From: a bacterium SCSIO 12827
GTDB taxonomy: Bacteria; Pseudomonadota; Alphaproteobacteria; Rhodospirillales; Casp-alpha2
Assembly: GCA_024397995.1 (NCBI GenBank)
Contig: CP073746.1
Location: 2,170,001-2,234,000, forward strand
Direction: 5' to 3'
DNA: 64,000 nucleotides
Position numbers and translations under genes: made by a program. Positions 42,701-52,935 of the stretch are shown piece by piece; position 1 is the stretch's first letter; each line of letters opens with the position of its first letter. The notes beneath the pieces were generated by a model, which saw only the letters and a program-made list of their open reading frames with translations, made no database searches and was not told where the DNA came from.

Positions 42701-43710
42701 GGCTTGTCCTCCCCTTTCGCATCGGTACTAGGTGGGGGCGTTTCCGGGCGCGCGATGCGGCGGACCAGGGCCTGCCACAGGCCGCCCAGGCCCTTGGGCG
42801 CGAAGATCACGACCAGAATGACGATGATGCCGACCAGGATCAGATAGTGTTCCCAGGCGTGGGACAATTCTTCACGCAGGACGATCAGCAGCGAGGTCCC
42901 GACCACGGGACCAAGCAGCGTGCCCGCCCCGCCGATGATGGCCCAGACTACGGCCTCCCCCGACACGTGATAGAACATGTAGGAGGCCGAGGCGTAGCGG
43001 CCGAAGAAGGCGAACAGCGCCCCCGCGGTCCCGGCGATGAAGCCGGCGATGACGAAGGCGGTCAGGCGGATCAGATAGACGTTGAGCCCGATCAGCGCGG
43101 CGCGATGGTCGTTTTCCTTGACCGCGCGAAAGGCCGAACCAAGCGGGCTTTTCAGGATCACCCCCATCAGTGCATAGCAGATGCCGACGACGGTGATGAT
43201 GAAGTAGTACTGAATCGTGGGGTCGGTCAGCGACAGTTCCCACTCGCCGATGCTGACGATCGGCGGCATGGTGAACGACAGGCCGTCGTCGCCGCCGGTC
43301 AGCGGCTTCCACGACAGGGCCGCGAAATAGAAGATCAGCGAGAACACGACGGTGATGATCGCGAAGTAATGCCAGGTCAGGCGCACGGCGAGCGCCCCCG
43401 CGACCACGGCCATGGCCGTCGCCATGACGATGCCGAGCCCGAAGGCGGGCCAGAAGCCCAGCCCCAGCTTGGCCACGCCGATGGCGACCCCGTACATGCC
43501 CATGCCGAAGAACAGGGCCTGACCAAAGGACAGCAGACCGACATAGCCGAACAGCAGGTTCACGCTGGCCGCCAGCAACGACCAGATCAGCATCTCGGCG
43601 TAGATATCGACCCAGAAGCTGTCGACCAGGAACGGCAGGAACCACGGCGCCGTGAGGGTCAGCAGGGCCACCACGACAAGCCCCAGACGATTGATTGCCG
43701 CCGCCGTCAT
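42697..43710 (-). CDS. livM: ABC transporter permease, LivM type
   Basis: A 337-residue inner-membrane permease with about nine helices. The family motif GYVGLLSFGQALFFGMGMYG lies near residue 55 and the EAA-like loop (GSAFRAVKENDHRAALIGLN) near 195. The C-terminal tail is charged. It is coupled to livH-like and livG-like by ATGA overlaps on both sides. Confidence 0.92.
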   Translation of the reverse strand: MTAAAINRLGLVVVALLTLTAPWFLPFLVDSFWVDIYAEMLIWSLLAASVNLLFGYVGLLSFGQALFFGMGMYGVAIGVAKLGLGFWPAFGLGIVMATAMAVVAGALAVRLTWHYFAIITVVFSLIFYFAALSWKPLTGGDDGLSFTMPPIVSIGEWELSLTDPTIQYYFIITVVGICYALMGVILKSPLGSAFRAVKENDHRAALIGLNVYLIRLTAFVIAGFIAGTAGALFAFFGRYASASYMFYHVSGEAVVWAIIGGAGTLLGPVVGTSLLIVLREELSHAWEHYLILVGIIVILVVIFAPKGLGGLWQALVRRIARPETPPPSTDAKGEDKP

Positions 43711-44564
43711 CGGGTCGACCCCGAGAAGATACCGTGCGGACGGACCAGCAGAACGGCGCTCATCAGGCAGAGCGAGCCGATGCGGGCCAGGGTCGGGTCC
43801 GTGAAGCTGGCCATCACCCCTTCGAAGAAGGCGAGCATGACCGCCGCCGCGACGGTGCCCTCCAGATTGCCGAGGCCGCCGATGATGACGGCCATGAAGC
43901 AGAACGGCAGGATATCGACACCGGCCTGGAAATCGACGGTGGTGATCGGGCCCGCGACGACGCCGCCGAGGGATGCCATGGCGAAGCCGATGGCGAAGGT
44001 CACCATGTAGACACGGCGGGCCGGGATGCCCATGGCCGTTGCCGTTTCCGGATCGAAGCGCACGGCGCGCATCCAGGTGCCCAGCTTGGTGCGGTGCAGG
44101 AACAGGAAGAAACAGCCGATGGCGGCGATCGACAACAGAGCCGCAAACAGGCGGTAGACCTCATATTCCAGGCCGAACAGCGGCACCGTTTCCTCGATGG
44201 GGGCCGTCAGGCGAGCCGGCGTCGCGCCGAAGGTCGCCCGTACGCTTTCCTGCAGGATGATCGACAACCCGAAGGTCGCGACGATGGACAGCGCCGCCGC
44301 ATTCTTGATCGGTTGGATCACCGTGTATTCGATCACGGCGCCGATGGCGAAGCCCAGGATCGGCACGATGGCGAATGCCAGCCAGTAGTTGCCCGTTGTA
44401 TCGAACACGAACCAGGCCAGAACCGTGCCGACCATGAAGAAATCGCCGTGCGCGATGTTGATGATGTCGAGAAGCCCGAAGATGATCGACAGCCCCAGGG
44501 CGATCAGTGCGATGATCAGCCCCCAAACGATGCCGTTCATCCCAAGTGCGATGACAAGTTCCAT
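43707..44564 (-). CDS. livH: ABC transporter permease, LivH type
   Basis: A 285-residue permease with about eight helices. LGLSIIFGLLDIINIAHGDF near the N-terminus is the LivH signature, and the cytoplasmic EAA loop (TWMRAVRFDPETATAMGIPA) lies near 145. AAGGGGG lies ten bases before the ATG. It is the first gene of livH-livM-livG-livF-binding protein-nitrilase-lysR, and its upstream region carries the palindromes at 44651 and 44685. Confidence 0.92.
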   Translation of the reverse strand: MELVIALGMNGIVWGLIIALIALGLSIIFGLLDIINIAHGDFFMVGTVLAWFVFDTTGNYWLAFAIVPILGFAIGAVIEYTVIQPIKNAAALSIVATFGLSIILQESVRATFGATPARLTAPIEETVPLFGLEYEVYRLFAALLSIAAIGCFFLFLHRTKLGTWMRAVRFDPETATAMGIPARRVYMVTFAIGFAMASLGGVVAGPITTVDFQAGVDILPFCFMAVIIGGLGNLEGTVAAAVMLAFFEGVMASFTDPTLARIGSLCLMSAVLLVRPHGIFSGSTR

Positions 44565-44650
44565 GCCGTGTTGGCCCCCTTGTGAACACCCGTTTTTTGG
44601 TGCGTGTTACGGAAACGGTGCCTTGAATTAATTTGAACGGCAATTCGAAA

Positions 44651-44674
44651 TTTTTGCACGTATCTGTGCAAAAA
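44651..44674. promoter_or_regulatory. inverted repeat TTTTTGCAC-N6-GTGCAAAAA
   Basis: Perfect 9-bp arms with spacer GTATCT, about 90 bases upstream of livH. The core TGCAC...GTGCA recalls the NtrC enhancer site (TGCAC-N7-GTGCA), but the spacer is one base short. A LysR or other dimeric regulator could equally use it. The 245-base gap holds no gene. Confidence 0.55.
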
Positions 44675-44684
44675 TAATCAGATA

Positions 44685-44699
44685 TCTCTTTCAGAGATC
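44685..44699. promoter_or_regulatory. inverted repeat ATCTCT-TTC-AGAGAT
   Basis: A second perfect palindrome (6-bp arms, 3-base spacer), about ten bases beyond the first and further from livH. Two stacked dimer sites upstream of an operon are typical of activator binding. No T run follows. Confidence 0.45.
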
Positions 44700-44809
44700 A
44701 TAGCTATGTATTCGCGCACAGGTCATAAAAAGCCGCAACGCAGGACAAGCCATTGGAATTAAGGAAGTATTTTCCGCGACCCAAGCCGACGATCGGCGCT
44801 ACCGGGCGG

Positions 44810-46006
44810 TTATTTGCCGCACAGGATCGCCCCGTAACGAAGGACAAACAGGGTAAATGCCGCGCACCAAAGACCCCCCGACAGGGTCAGCATCAGGTGA
44901 TAATCGCCCGCAAAGGGCGCCAGGACTCGGGTCGCCGCGGCCAGGAACACGAAGATATAGACAGCCGCCGTGGCACCGTCGGCGGCCAGTGCGCGACCCG
45001 TATGCCCCAGGGTCGCCCGGGTCATCACGGCCAGCACCATGCCGCCCATGGCGCCTGCCGTCAGGGCATGCAGACCCGCCGTTTGCGGAATATCGTCGGC
45101 AAACCCGGCCGCCCCCATAAATAGAAGTCCAACCGGAATCCAGATGTATCCGGCATGCAGGCTCCAGACCAGGGGATCCCGCAGGCAGGCCGCGCCCTTC
45201 CAACGCCCCAGCCGGATGACATGCAGTCCGCCGGCGGCCAAAAGGACATAGGCCGTCACCGCGTGATCCGGCACGGCGACCCAGCCCGCCAGGGCGACCA
45301 GGGTCGCCAATAACACGCCACGGTCGAATCCGCCGAACGGCGTCGGTCGCGCGATATCGGGTCGGTTCTTCGCCAACCAATTACCCGTGAAACTGGGGAT
45401 GATTCGCCCCCCGACCAGGCAGATCAGCATGACGATCACGGCAACACCCAGGCGCGCACCGATTCCGTCGGGCAATGCCACGCCCGCCGCCTCGGCATGA
45501 ACCAGGCCGTTGGCGACCGCCAGAACACCGACCGCACCGACAATCGGCAGGTTGCGCCAGTTGCGCCCGGCAAGAATTTCGCGGAGCGCCACCGCCATCA
45601 AGGCGGGCAGAAACGCGCCGTCGATCATCGCGGCGGGCAGCACGCCAAGGACCGCGCTGTAGGCCACCGCCGCACGCCCGGCCAGCCACAGCCCGAACAG
45701 GGCGATCAGCCCCCAGCCCTGCAGCGGCATCCGCCCGGTCCAGTTGGGAATGGCGGTCAACAGAAACCCGGTCACCACGGCGGCGATAACGCCGAACGTC
45801 ATTTCATGGGCATGCCATTGAACAGCCGGAAAGACCGTGCGAACCGCGATGTCACCGGACAGAACGGCAACCCATAACGCGACGTAAACCACCGCCGACA
45901 GCCCCGCCGCCAGGAAGAACGGCCGAAACCCTTGCTTGAACAATGCCGGACCGGACCATTCCGCGTACCGTGGGATGGCTTCCGAATTCGCGATCCTGAT
46001 GGCCAT
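44810..46006 (-). CDS. NnrS family protein
   Basis: A 398-residue haem- and copper-associated membrane protein family linked to nitric oxide or nitrosative-stress tolerance. About twelve helices are visible across the length. Conserved His-containing segments include QWHAHEMTFGVIAAVVTGF near 63, and HALTAGAMGGMVLAVMTRAT near 313. GAGGAGA precedes the ATG. No nitrite or nitric oxide reductase gene is in the window, so the denitrification link rests on family knowledge. Confidence 0.9.
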   Translation of the reverse strand: MAIRIANSEAIPRYAEWSGPALFKQGFRPFFLAAGLSAVVYVALWVAVLSGDIAVRTVFPAVQWHAHEMTFGVIAAVVTGFLLTAIPNWTGRMPLQGWGLIALFGLWLAGRAAVAYSAVLGVLPAAMIDGAFLPALMAVALREILAGRNWRNLPIVGAVGVLAVANGLVHAEAAGVALPDGIGARLGVAVIVMLICLVGGRIIPSFTGNWLAKNRPDIARPTPFGGFDRGVLLATLVALAGWVAVPDHAVTAYVLLAAGGLHVIRLGRWKGAACLRDPLVWSLHAGYIWIPVGLLFMGAAGFADDIPQTAGLHALTAGAMGGMVLAVMTRATLGHTGRALAADGATAAVYIFVFLAAATRVLAPFAGDYHLMLTLSGGLWCAAFTLFVLRYGAILCGK

Positions 46007-46212
46007 GTTGCGTCTCCTCGCTTGCCAACGGGCGCCCGCGGGGCCCGTTGGACTGTCATGCCCCGCCTGCGCCGATCATGTGGCCTTCGCCGACCGCAAG
46101 TTCAAGTTGAAGACGAACGCCGCCACGACTGCGACTATGGCGCAGGTCGGCGGGCCGCGACTTGATGAATCTCAAGCCGCGCCGTCAATTTTCCGGGATC
46201 TCGGGGGGAGGA

Positions 46213-46288
46213 TGGTACGCGCTGCAGGGATCGAACCTGCGACCTACTGATTAAAAGTCAGTTGCTCTACCAACTGAGCTAAGCGCGC
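46213..46288 (-). tRNA. tRNA-Lys (anticodon TTT)
   Basis: A full cloverleaf can be folded by hand on the minus strand: acceptor GCGCGCT/AGCGCGT, D arm GCTC-AGTTGGTA-GAGC, anticodon arm ACTGA-CTTTTAA-TCAGT giving TTT, T arm GCAGG-TTCGATC-CCTGC, discriminator A. CCA is encoded. The first acceptor pair is a G-U wobble. It lies between NnrS and coaD; no clear T-run terminator follows. Confidence 0.97.
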
Positions 46289-46420
46289 ATATCGGTTTTC
46301 GGGGCCTTCACCGGGCGGTGCCCGGCAAGGCAGGCGGGAAATTACGGGCCAAAGGCCCCTAGGTCAACGCTGTATACCGCTTTTTTCCAGGTTTTCGCAC
46401 GACGCCCGGGCGGATAGGCG

Positions 46421-46939
46421 TCAGTCGGCCGCGTTCTTGCGCTCCGCGAAGCGCACCATCAGCTGTTCCTTGACCGTCGGCGAGACGAAATGGCCGACAT
46501 CGCCGCCGAGGGAGCCGATTTCCTTGACGAACCGGGACGAAATGAACTGATGGCGTTCCGACGCCATAAGGAACACGGTTTCAACCTTGGGATTGAGGCG
46601 GGCGTTCATGCCCGCCATCTGGAATTCGTATTCGAAATCGGACACGGCGCGCAGCCCGCGAACGATGAGCGATGCGCCAACCTGACCGACGAATTCCATC
46701 AGCAGATTGTCGAAGGGCTTTACCTCGACCCGCGCCGCGATCCCGGGGTCGAGGGCCGCGATTTCGGCCTCCAACATGGCGACCCGTTCCTCAAGCGTGA
46801 ACAAAGGCCCCTTGCCCGCGTTGACGGCGACGGCGACGACCAGTTCGTCTACCACCCGGCCCCCCCGCGTGATGATGTCCATATGTCCCTTGGTCACCGG
46901 GTCAAAGGTGCCGGGGTAAACGCCGCGATGACCTGGCAT
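46421..46939 (-). CDS. coaD: pantetheine-phosphate adenylyltransferase
   Basis: Transfers AMP from ATP to 4'-phosphopantetheine to form dephospho-CoA, the penultimate step of CoA synthesis. It has 172 residues. The nucleotidyltransferase motif YPGTFDPVTKGHMDI is at the N-terminus and the second ATP-binding motif FISSRFVKEIGSLGG near 130. The start overlaps the gyrA stop by one base (TGATG), so the two are coupled. Confidence 0.96.
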   Translation of the reverse strand: MPGHRGVYPGTFDPVTKGHMDIITRGGRVVDELVVAVAVNAGKGPLFTLEERVAMLEAEIAALDPGIAARVEVKPFDNLLMEFVGQVGASLIVRGLRAVSDFEYEFQMAGMNARLNPKVETVFLMASERHQFISSRFVKEIGSLGGDVGHFVSPTVKEQLMVRFAERKNAAD

Positions 46940-49806
46940 CAGGGCTGCTCCTCTTCAGGGGCCTCGGGAGAATCGTCCGGGGCATCGGCTGATGCTTCTT
47001 CCGGCGCGGAATCGGACGGTTCGGCGGTTTCGCCCTCGCCGTCTTCCAGGTCGTCGTCGTCTTCGCCATCGTCCTGCACATCGCGCAGACGCGACACGGA
47101 GACCACGTGTTCGTCCTCTGCCGTATTGAACACCCGCACACCGCGCGATGACCGCGAATAGATGGAAATGCCATCCACGGGCACGCGGATGATCTGGCCG
47201 CCGTTGGACACCATGACAAGCTGGTCTTCCTCCAGCACGCCGAAGGCGGCGACCACGCGGGCGTCGGGCTTGCCCGCGCGTTCCACGTTGATGTTGCCGA
47301 CCCCCTGCCCGCCGCGCCCGGAAATCCGGTACTCATAGGCGGACGTGCGCTTGCCGTAGCCGTCATCGGTCAAGGTCAGGATGAACTGGTCGTTCTCGAC
47401 CATTTCAGCGAACTTGGGTTCTTCCAGACGGGCCGCCAGTTCCTCGTCACGGGCCTTGTCCTCGGGCCGCTCCGAATAATCGCCGGACTTCAGGCGCCGG
47501 GCCGCGTTGCGGGCCTGCAGATAGGCGTCGCGATCTTCCGTGTCGACCTTCACATGGCGGACCACGGAAAGCGCGATCAGTTCGTCCCCCTTGGGCAGGC
47601 GCATGCCGCGCACGCCGTGGGACGAACGGCCGGAGAATACCCGCACGTCGGGAACGGGGAAGCGGATGCACTTGCCGCCGGCGGCCGACAGCAGAATATC
47701 GTCGTCTTCCGTACAGACACGCACACGGACCAACTTGTCCTCCGCATAATCGCCTTCGAACTTCATGGCGATCTTGCCGTTGGAGCGCACATCCGTGAAA
47801 TCGGACAACGCATTCCGCCGCACATAGCCGGACGCCGTGGCGAACATCACGAACAGATCGCCCCAGGTTTCCTCGTCCTCGGGCAGCGGCATGACGGTGG
47901 AAATCGTCTCGCCCTCTTTCAGCGGCAGCAGGTTGATGAACGCCTTGCCGCGCGCCTGCGGCGTGCCGACGGGCAAGCGATACACCTTCATCTTGTAGAC
48001 CATGCCCGCGGAAGAGAAGAACAGCATGGGCGTGTGCGTATTGGCGACGAACACCTGGCTGACGAAATCCTCGTCGCGGGTCGCCATGCCCGACCGCCCC
48101 TTGCCGCCGCGCCGCTGCGCGCGGTAGGTCGACAGCGGCACGCGCTTCACATAGCCCGCGTTGGTCACGGTGACGACCATGTCCTCGCGCTGGATCAGAT
48201 CCTCGAGGTCATGTTCGAACTCGTCGTCTTCCAGCGTCGTCCGCCGGGGGTCGGCGAACTTCTCGCTCATTTCGACCAGTTCGTCGCGCAACAGCTTGAA
48301 CAGCATTTCGCGCGAGGCGAGCAGTTCCAGGTAATGGCTGATCTGGGCACCCAGTTCCTTCAGGTCGCCGCCGATCTTGTCCCGCTCCAACCCGGTCAGG
48401 CGGTGCAGGCGCAGTTCCAGGATCGCCCGGGCCTGTTCCTCCGACAGCTTGTAAACGCCGTCGACCACGGCGCGGCCGGGCTCGTCCAGTAGGCGGATCA
48501 TGGGTTCGATCTCGTCAGCCGGCCAATCGCGGGCCATCAACTGCTCGCGCGCCGTCTGCGGATCCTTGGCGGCGCGGATCAGGGCGATGACTTCGTCGAT
48601 GTTGACCACGGCGACGGCCAAGCCAACCAACACGTGGGCCCGTTCCCGCGCCTTGGCCAATTCAAAGATCGTGCGCCGGCGGATGACTTCTTCGCGGAAG
48701 GCGACGAAGGCGACGATGATGTCCTTCAGGTTCATCATCTTCGGCCGGCCCTGGTCCAGGGCCAGCATATTGACGCCGAACGACGTCTGCAGCGGCGTGA
48801 AGCGGTACAACTGGGCCAGCACGACCTCTGGCTCGGCGTCGCGCTTGATCTCGACGACCACGCGCACGCCGTCGCGGTCGGACTCGTCGCGCAGGTCGGA
48901 AATGCCCTCGATCTTCTTGTCGCGCACGGCCTCGGCCATGATCTCGATCATGCGCGCCTTGTTCACCTGATAGGGAACCTCGTGAACGATAATGGCGAAA
49001 CGGTCCTTGCGGATTTCCTCGATCGAGGTCTTGCCGCGCACGACCACGGAGCCGCGCCCCGTGTGATAGGCGGACAGGATGCCCTGCTTGCCGAGAATCT
49101 GCGCACCCGTGGGGAAATCCGGGCCCTGCACATGGTTGGCGATCAGCTCGTCGATGGTGATGTCGGGATTGTCGATATAGGCGCAACAGGCCGAGATCAC
49201 TTCCCCCAGGTTATGGGGCGGAATGTTGGTCGCCATGCCAACGGCGATGCCCGCCGCCCCGTTGACCAGAAGGTTCGGGAAACCCGCCGGCAGAACCACC
49301 GGCTCACGCGAGGATTCGTCGTAGTTGGGCTGGAAATCCACCGTTTCCCGGTCGATATCCTCCAACAAGGCATGGGCGGAACGCGCCAGGCGCGCCTCTG
49401 TATACCGCATGGCGGCGGCACGGTCGCCGTCCATGGAGCCGTAGTTGCCCTGCCCGTCGACCAGCGGCAGGCGCATGGAGAAATTCTGCGCCAGGCGGAC
49501 CATGGCGTCGTAAATCGCCTGGTCGCCATGGGGGTGATACTTACCCATGACGTCACCGACGATACGCGCGGATTTACGGTAGGGCTTACCCGCCTCGTAG
49601 CCGTTTTCCTTCATGGAAAACAGGATGCGCCGCTGCACCGGTTTCAGGCCGTCGCGCACGTCCGGCAGCGCCCGGCTGACGATCACGCTCATGGCGTAAT
49701 CAAGGTAGGACGAACGCATTTCGTCTTCGATGGCGATAAGACTTACGTCCGAATCGGGCGGCAGCGGCTCAGCGCCGTCTGGCGGCAGATCGTCGGGGGG
49801 TGTCAA
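46939..49806 (-). CDS. gyrA: DNA gyrase subunit A
   Basis: Breakage-reunion subunit of DNA gyrase, 955 residues, longer than E. coli (875). Active-site Tyr135 sits in [11 protein letters not shown]. The quinolone region reads [14 protein letters not shown]: the position of E. coli Ser83 is Gln96 and that of Asp87 is Asp100. The GyrA box ([10 protein letters not shown]) introduces the C-terminal beta-pinwheel near 555. The last 45 residues are an acidic tail. The only plausible start is the TTG at 49806, preceded by AGGA; the first in-frame ATG at residue 30 would cut the conserved N-terminal arm. Confidence 0.96.
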   Translation of the reverse strand: MTPPDDLPPDGAEPLPPDSDVSLIAIEDEMRSSYLDYAMSVIVSRALPDVRDGLKPVQRRILFSMKENGYEAGKPYRKSARIVGDVMGKYHPHGDQAIYDAMVRLAQNFSMRLPLVDGQGNYGSMDGDRAAAMRYTEARLARSAHALLEDIDRETVDFQPNYDESSREPVVLPAGFPNLLVNGAAGIAVGMATNIPPHNLGEVISACCAYIDNPDITIDELIANHVQGPDFPTGAQILGKQGILSAYHTGRGSVVVRGKTSIEEIRKDRFAIIVHEVPYQVNKARMIEIMAEAVRDKKIEGISDLRDESDRDGVRVVVEIKRDAEPEVVLAQLYRFTPLQTSFGVNMLALDQGRPKMMNLKDIIVAFVAFREEVIRRRTIFELAKARERAHVLVGLAVAVVNIDEVIALIRAAKDPQTAREQLMARDWPADEIEPMIRLLDEPGRAVVDGVYKLSEEQARAILELRLHRLTGLERDKIGGDLKELGAQISHYLELLASREMLFKLLRDELVEMSEKFADPRRTTLEDDEFEHDLEDLIQREDMVVTVTNAGYVKRVPLSTYRAQRRGGKGRSGMATRDEDFVSQVFVANTHTPMLFFSSAGMVYKMKVYRLPVGTPQARGKAFINLLPLKEGETISTVMPLPEDEETWGDLFVMFATASGYVRRNALSDFTDVRSNGKIAMKFEGDYAEDKLVRVRVCTEDDDILLSAAGGKCIRFPVPDVRVFSGRSSHGVRGMRLPKGDELIALSVVRHVKVDTEDRDAYLQARNAARRLKSGDYSERPEDKARDEELAARLEEPKFAEMVENDQFILTLTDDGYGKRTSAYEYRISGRGGQGVGNINVERAGKPDARVVAAFGVLEEDQLVMVSNGGQIIRVPVDGISIYSRSSRGVRVFNTAEDEHVVSVSRLRDVQDDGEDDDDLEDGEGETAEPSDSAPEEASADAPDDSPEAPEEEQP

Positions 49807-49895
49807 AGAAATTTTTCCTGATTTTTCAGATAATTACAGGCCACAAAGGCCAGCACATCCGGTTCCGGGTAACACAGCGGTAATTCTAGCAGATC

Positions 49896-49924
49896 GGGCC
49901 TGCGGGAACAACTCGATCAGGCCC
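49896..49924 (-). terminator. possible terminator of the sensor kinase gene
   Basis: GGGCCTG (49896-49902) pairs with CAGGCCC (49918-49924) around a 15-base loop, about 35 bases after the kinase stop on the minus strand. There is no strong T run, so it may only stall or stabilise. Confidence 0.3.
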
Positions 49925-49958
49925 TCAAATCGCCCGATTTTCTGATTAATTTTCTTTT

Positions 49959-51926
49959 TTAATTCAATATATTAGCAACGTCTTCCTGAGGCGGCGGCGC
50001 AACCGGGAGAATGACCCGCACCGTGGTCCCCTTGCCGAGGCGGCTTTCGACCCTCAAGCTGCCGCCGTGAAGCTCAGCAAAGGCCTTGGCCAGGGGCAGG
50101 CCCAGGCCCGTTCCCTCGCTCTTCGACACGTGACTGTGCCGCGCCTGACTGAACGGTTCCATGATCCGCGACATGTCCTCGGGCGCGATGCCGATGCCCG
50201 TATCGCTGATGACGAATTCGGCCGCTCCATCGGACATCCGTCGCAGCTGAAGACTGACCGTGCCACCCTTGGGGGTGAACTTGACCGCATTGATCATCAG
50301 GTTCAGCAGAATTTGGCGCAGACGGGTGGGATCAGCCTCGATGGTGCCTGGGGCGTCCGGCAGCTCCGAAACCAGCTTCAGCCCGGTCTTGGACGCCCGC
50401 TCGGAAACAATGGTGACGCAACTTTCGACGGCCTCGCGCAGATCGACCGTCTGAACCTCAAGGGCCATCGCACCGACCTCGATCCGTGAAATGTCCAACA
50501 GGTCGTTGATCAGGGTCAGCAGGTGGCTGCCGGAATCATAGATGTATTGCACGTACTGGCGGGTTTGATCGGGTTTCGCCAGGGCCGGATCGGTATCGCG
50601 CACGACCTCGGCAAAGCCCAGGATCGCGTTGAGCGGCGTGCGCAACTCGTGGCTCATATGGGCCAGGAACTCGGTCTTGGCGCGGTTGGCGTATTCGACC
50701 TCGGCCTTGGAGCGCAGCAGCTCCTTTTCCGCGCGGTCGCGCTCGTTGATCTCCATGGTCAGCTCAAGCGTACGGTCGGCGACCCGTTGCTCCAGCTCGT
50801 TTTTCAGCTGGCGCACGTCGTCGACGATGCGCTCGCGCTCCCGGTCGCGGGTTTGCATGCGGTCGGCCATGGTCGTGAAATTGGCCGCCAGGGAGGCGAC
50901 TTCGGCAGGAACCAGAAAGCCTTCCGCGTCTACGGAGCCCGGCGGCTCGTCCGCCGCGAGACGGCGCGACGCCGCTTCGATCCGCGCGATAGGAGCCGTC
51001 AGCCAGCCCGCAAGCCACCAGGCAAGCCCGCCGGCGACCAGAACCCCGACGATCAGGGCGATCTGGGTGCTTTTCTGGATGTCTTCGGCATGGAACGCCA
51101 GTTCCTGTTCCGGTTGGGGCACCATGACCCCCCAACCGGCGCCCGGAACGGAGGCGAAACCGGCGATCATCTTCAGATTGGCGGCGGGCGAATGGAATCG
51201 GGAAACGCCGGATTCCCCCTTCATCATACGCGCGACCGGATCGATGGTCGCGATATTCTTGACCGCCGCTTCCCAATCGGGGCGCGGGTGTGACACGATG
51301 TTGCCACGGTGGTCGACGATGGCTACGTGTCCTTTTTCACCGAACACGATGGAGCGCCGCAGTTCGCGCAACCGATCAAGCGACATGCGCGCCGCGGCAA
51401 GCGGCAGACCGGCGCGGAAATTGACGGCGAACACAGCAGGCTGGCCGTCGCTGTCCGCCAAAACCTCGGAAAACACGACACCACCGCCCGTTGCGGGCAA
51501 GCGCGACCGGACGTCGCGCCACATGCGGTTTTCGTCCCTCGGCAGGCAGGAAGCCGTGCCGGAAATCACGACGTAATCCTGAGGCTGGCGCAGTCCGCTC
51601 AACAGGCAGACGGCCGACATTCCCCGGTGATTGGCGCTGTCGATCAGCGCCTTGGGCAGCGCAGACAGGGGGTATTGCGTCGTCAGGGCGTCCAAAGTGT
51701 ACTGAAACTCGTTCAGGTCCCCTGCGATGAACCGGGCCAAGGTCTTGGCCAGCAGCAAGGAGCGCTGCGAAACGTCGTCAACCTGAATATCAATGGCGCG
51801 GGCATGCAGCCAGGACGCCAGGATGACAGACGGCACCGAACCGACAACGATCAACACGACCGCCAAAACGAAGCGCAGGCGCACGCCCTGGCGCGGGGGA
51901 ACCGTCGTGCTCCCTTGGGTCGTCAT
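49959..51926 (-). CDS. membrane sensor histidine kinase
   Basis: A 655-residue two-component kinase. A first membrane helix (about 17-39) and a second (about 289-309) bracket a periplasmic Cache-like sensor (VFGEKGHVAIVDHRGNIVSH near 194). HAMP (about 310-363) and a coiled coil (360-415) lead to HisKA with phospho-acceptor His426 in MSHELRTPLN. The ATPase domain has N-box LMINAVKFTP, DTGIGIAPED and GTGLGLPLAKAFAE. No receiver domain is fused, and no response regulator is adjacent, so the partner is unknown. The signal may be a small organic molecule, by analogy with other Cache sensors. Confidence 0.93.
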   Translation of the reverse strand: MTTQGSTTVPPRQGVRLRFVLAVVLIVVGSVPSVILASWLHARAIDIQVDDVSQRSLLLAKTLARFIAGDLNEFQYTLDALTTQYPLSALPKALIDSANHRGMSAVCLLSGLRQPQDYVVISGTASCLPRDENRMWRDVRSRLPATGGGVVFSEVLADSDGQPAVFAVNFRAGLPLAAARMSLDRLRELRRSIVFGEKGHVAIVDHRGNIVSHPRPDWEAAVKNIATIDPVARMMKGESGVSRFHSPAANLKMIAGFASVPGAGWGVMVPQPEQELAFHAEDIQKSTQIALIVGVLVAGGLAWWLAGWLTAPIARIEAASRRLAADEPPGSVDAEGFLVPAEVASLAANFTTMADRMQTRDRERERIVDDVRQLKNELEQRVADRTLELTMEINERDRAEKELLRSKAEVEYANRAKTEFLAHMSHELRTPLNAILGFAEVVRDTDPALAKPDQTRQYVQYIYDSGSHLLTLINDLLDISRIEVGAMALEVQTVDLREAVESCVTIVSERASKTGLKLVSELPDAPGTIEADPTRLRQILLNLMINAVKFTPKGGTVSLQLRRMSDGAAEFVISDTGIGIAPEDMSRIMEPFSQARHSHVSKSEGTGLGLPLAKAFAELHGGSLRVESRLGKGTTVRVILPVAPPPQEDVANILN

Positions 51927-52000
51927 TCAACGCCTCGCCTGCTTCCTTCAACCGCCCCCCAACGGCATCGGTTGTTTATCGCGGCCCACCTCGGCAACCG

Positions 52001-52501
52001 TCAGAACGGAATTTCGTCGTCCAGATCGGCGCGACCGCCGCCACCGCCACTTGCACCAGAGCTGTCGTTGCCCGGACCGTCCCAGCTCGATCCACTGTCG
52101 TCGGACCCACCGTAGCCGCCACCGCCACCCGCACCACCGCCGCCTTCGCCGCGGCCGTCGAGCATGGTCATGACGCCGTTGAACCGAGGCAGAACGACCT
52201 CGGTCGTATATTTCTCGACCCCGTCATTGCCGGTCCACTTACGGGTCTGCAGCGTGCCCTCCAGATAGACCTTGGATCCTTTCTTCAGGTACCGCTCGCA
52301 GACGTCGGCAAGCCGCTCATCAAACACCACGACACGGTGCCATTCCGTCTTTTCCTTGCGCTCCCCGGACTGCTTGTCTTTCCAGGTTTCCGACGTGGCG
52401 ATGGACATGTTGACGATCTTCTGGCCGGACTGGGAAAACCGGACTTCGGGATCGCGGCCGAGATTGCCGACCAAAATAACTTTGTTGACGCTTCCTGCCA
52501 T
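52001..52501 (-). CDS. ssb: single-stranded DNA-binding protein
   Basis: Binds single-stranded DNA during replication, repair and recombination. It has 166 residues. The OB fold occupies about 1-108 ([18 protein letters not shown], then [20 protein letters not shown]). A Gly/Asp/Ser-rich disordered linker leads to the acidic tip DDEIPF, the docking peptide for partner proteins. GAGGA precedes the ATG. It is divergent from uvrA at about 0.9 kb, an arrangement seen in many proteobacteria. Confidence 0.97.
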   Translation of the reverse strand: MAGSVNKVILVGNLGRDPEVRFSQSGQKIVNMSIATSETWKDKQSGERKEKTEWHRVVVFDERLADVCERYLKKGSKVYLEGTLQTRKWTGNDGVEKYTTEVVLPRFNGVMTMLDGRGEGGGGAGGGGGYGGSDDSGSSWDGPGNDSSGASGGGGGRADLDDEIPF

Positions 52502-52587
52502 CGGAATCCTCGTTCTTGCTGTGTCTTGGTGGTTGTTCCGCCCCCCTGGGAGGAAAGCGAACTTTAGCCGGAATCGTCCGGCCGCGG

Positions 52588-52833
52588 CTAGGTGTCTGTT
52601 GCCCGGGGCGCCGGCGCCTGCGGCCCACCTTGGCGCGCCCGGGCGATGAAATCGGCGACCAGGGCGGCGATGCGTTCCTCGCTCTCGTCAAGTTTGACCA
52701 GGGCCAGGATGCCGATCTCCAGCATCGCCATGCCATAGACTTCCTGGCTGACGCCGGCGCTGATGAATTCCTGCAAGGCATTGGACAGGATCATGTCCGC
52801 CTTGTCGAATTGCGCGTCGCTGTCGCTGGGCAT
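52588..52833 (-). CDS. small conserved protein of unknown function
   Basis: An 81-residue, mostly helical protein ([20 protein letters not shown], then [20 protein letters not shown]). It lacks a signal or Cys. I do not know the family. It lies 86 bases upstream of ssb on the same strand, so cotranscription is likely. The last dozen residues are Pro/Ala-rich and probably disordered. Confidence 0.7.
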   Translation of the reverse strand: MPSDSDAQFDKADMILSNALQEFISAGVSQEVYGMAMLEIGILALVKLDESEERIAALVADFIARARQGGPQAPAPRATDT

Positions 52834-52935
52834 ATGGCGGGGTCCTCGGCCGGGCGTTTCAATCCGGCCCTTTTAAATCACCGGAGCCAATTTGCAAACG
52901 CCCATGGCCTTCTGCCCGTTCTCTTGGCCGGGCAG

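Noticed and set aside
42637-44010. 457-codon plus-strand frame opposite livM/livH
   Set aside because: Highly polar Asp/Gln/Arg-rich shadow of hydrophobic permease genes.
44565-44650. Sigma-54 promoter before livH
   Set aside because: A GGCAC is present but the GC at the right distance for the -12 element is missing.
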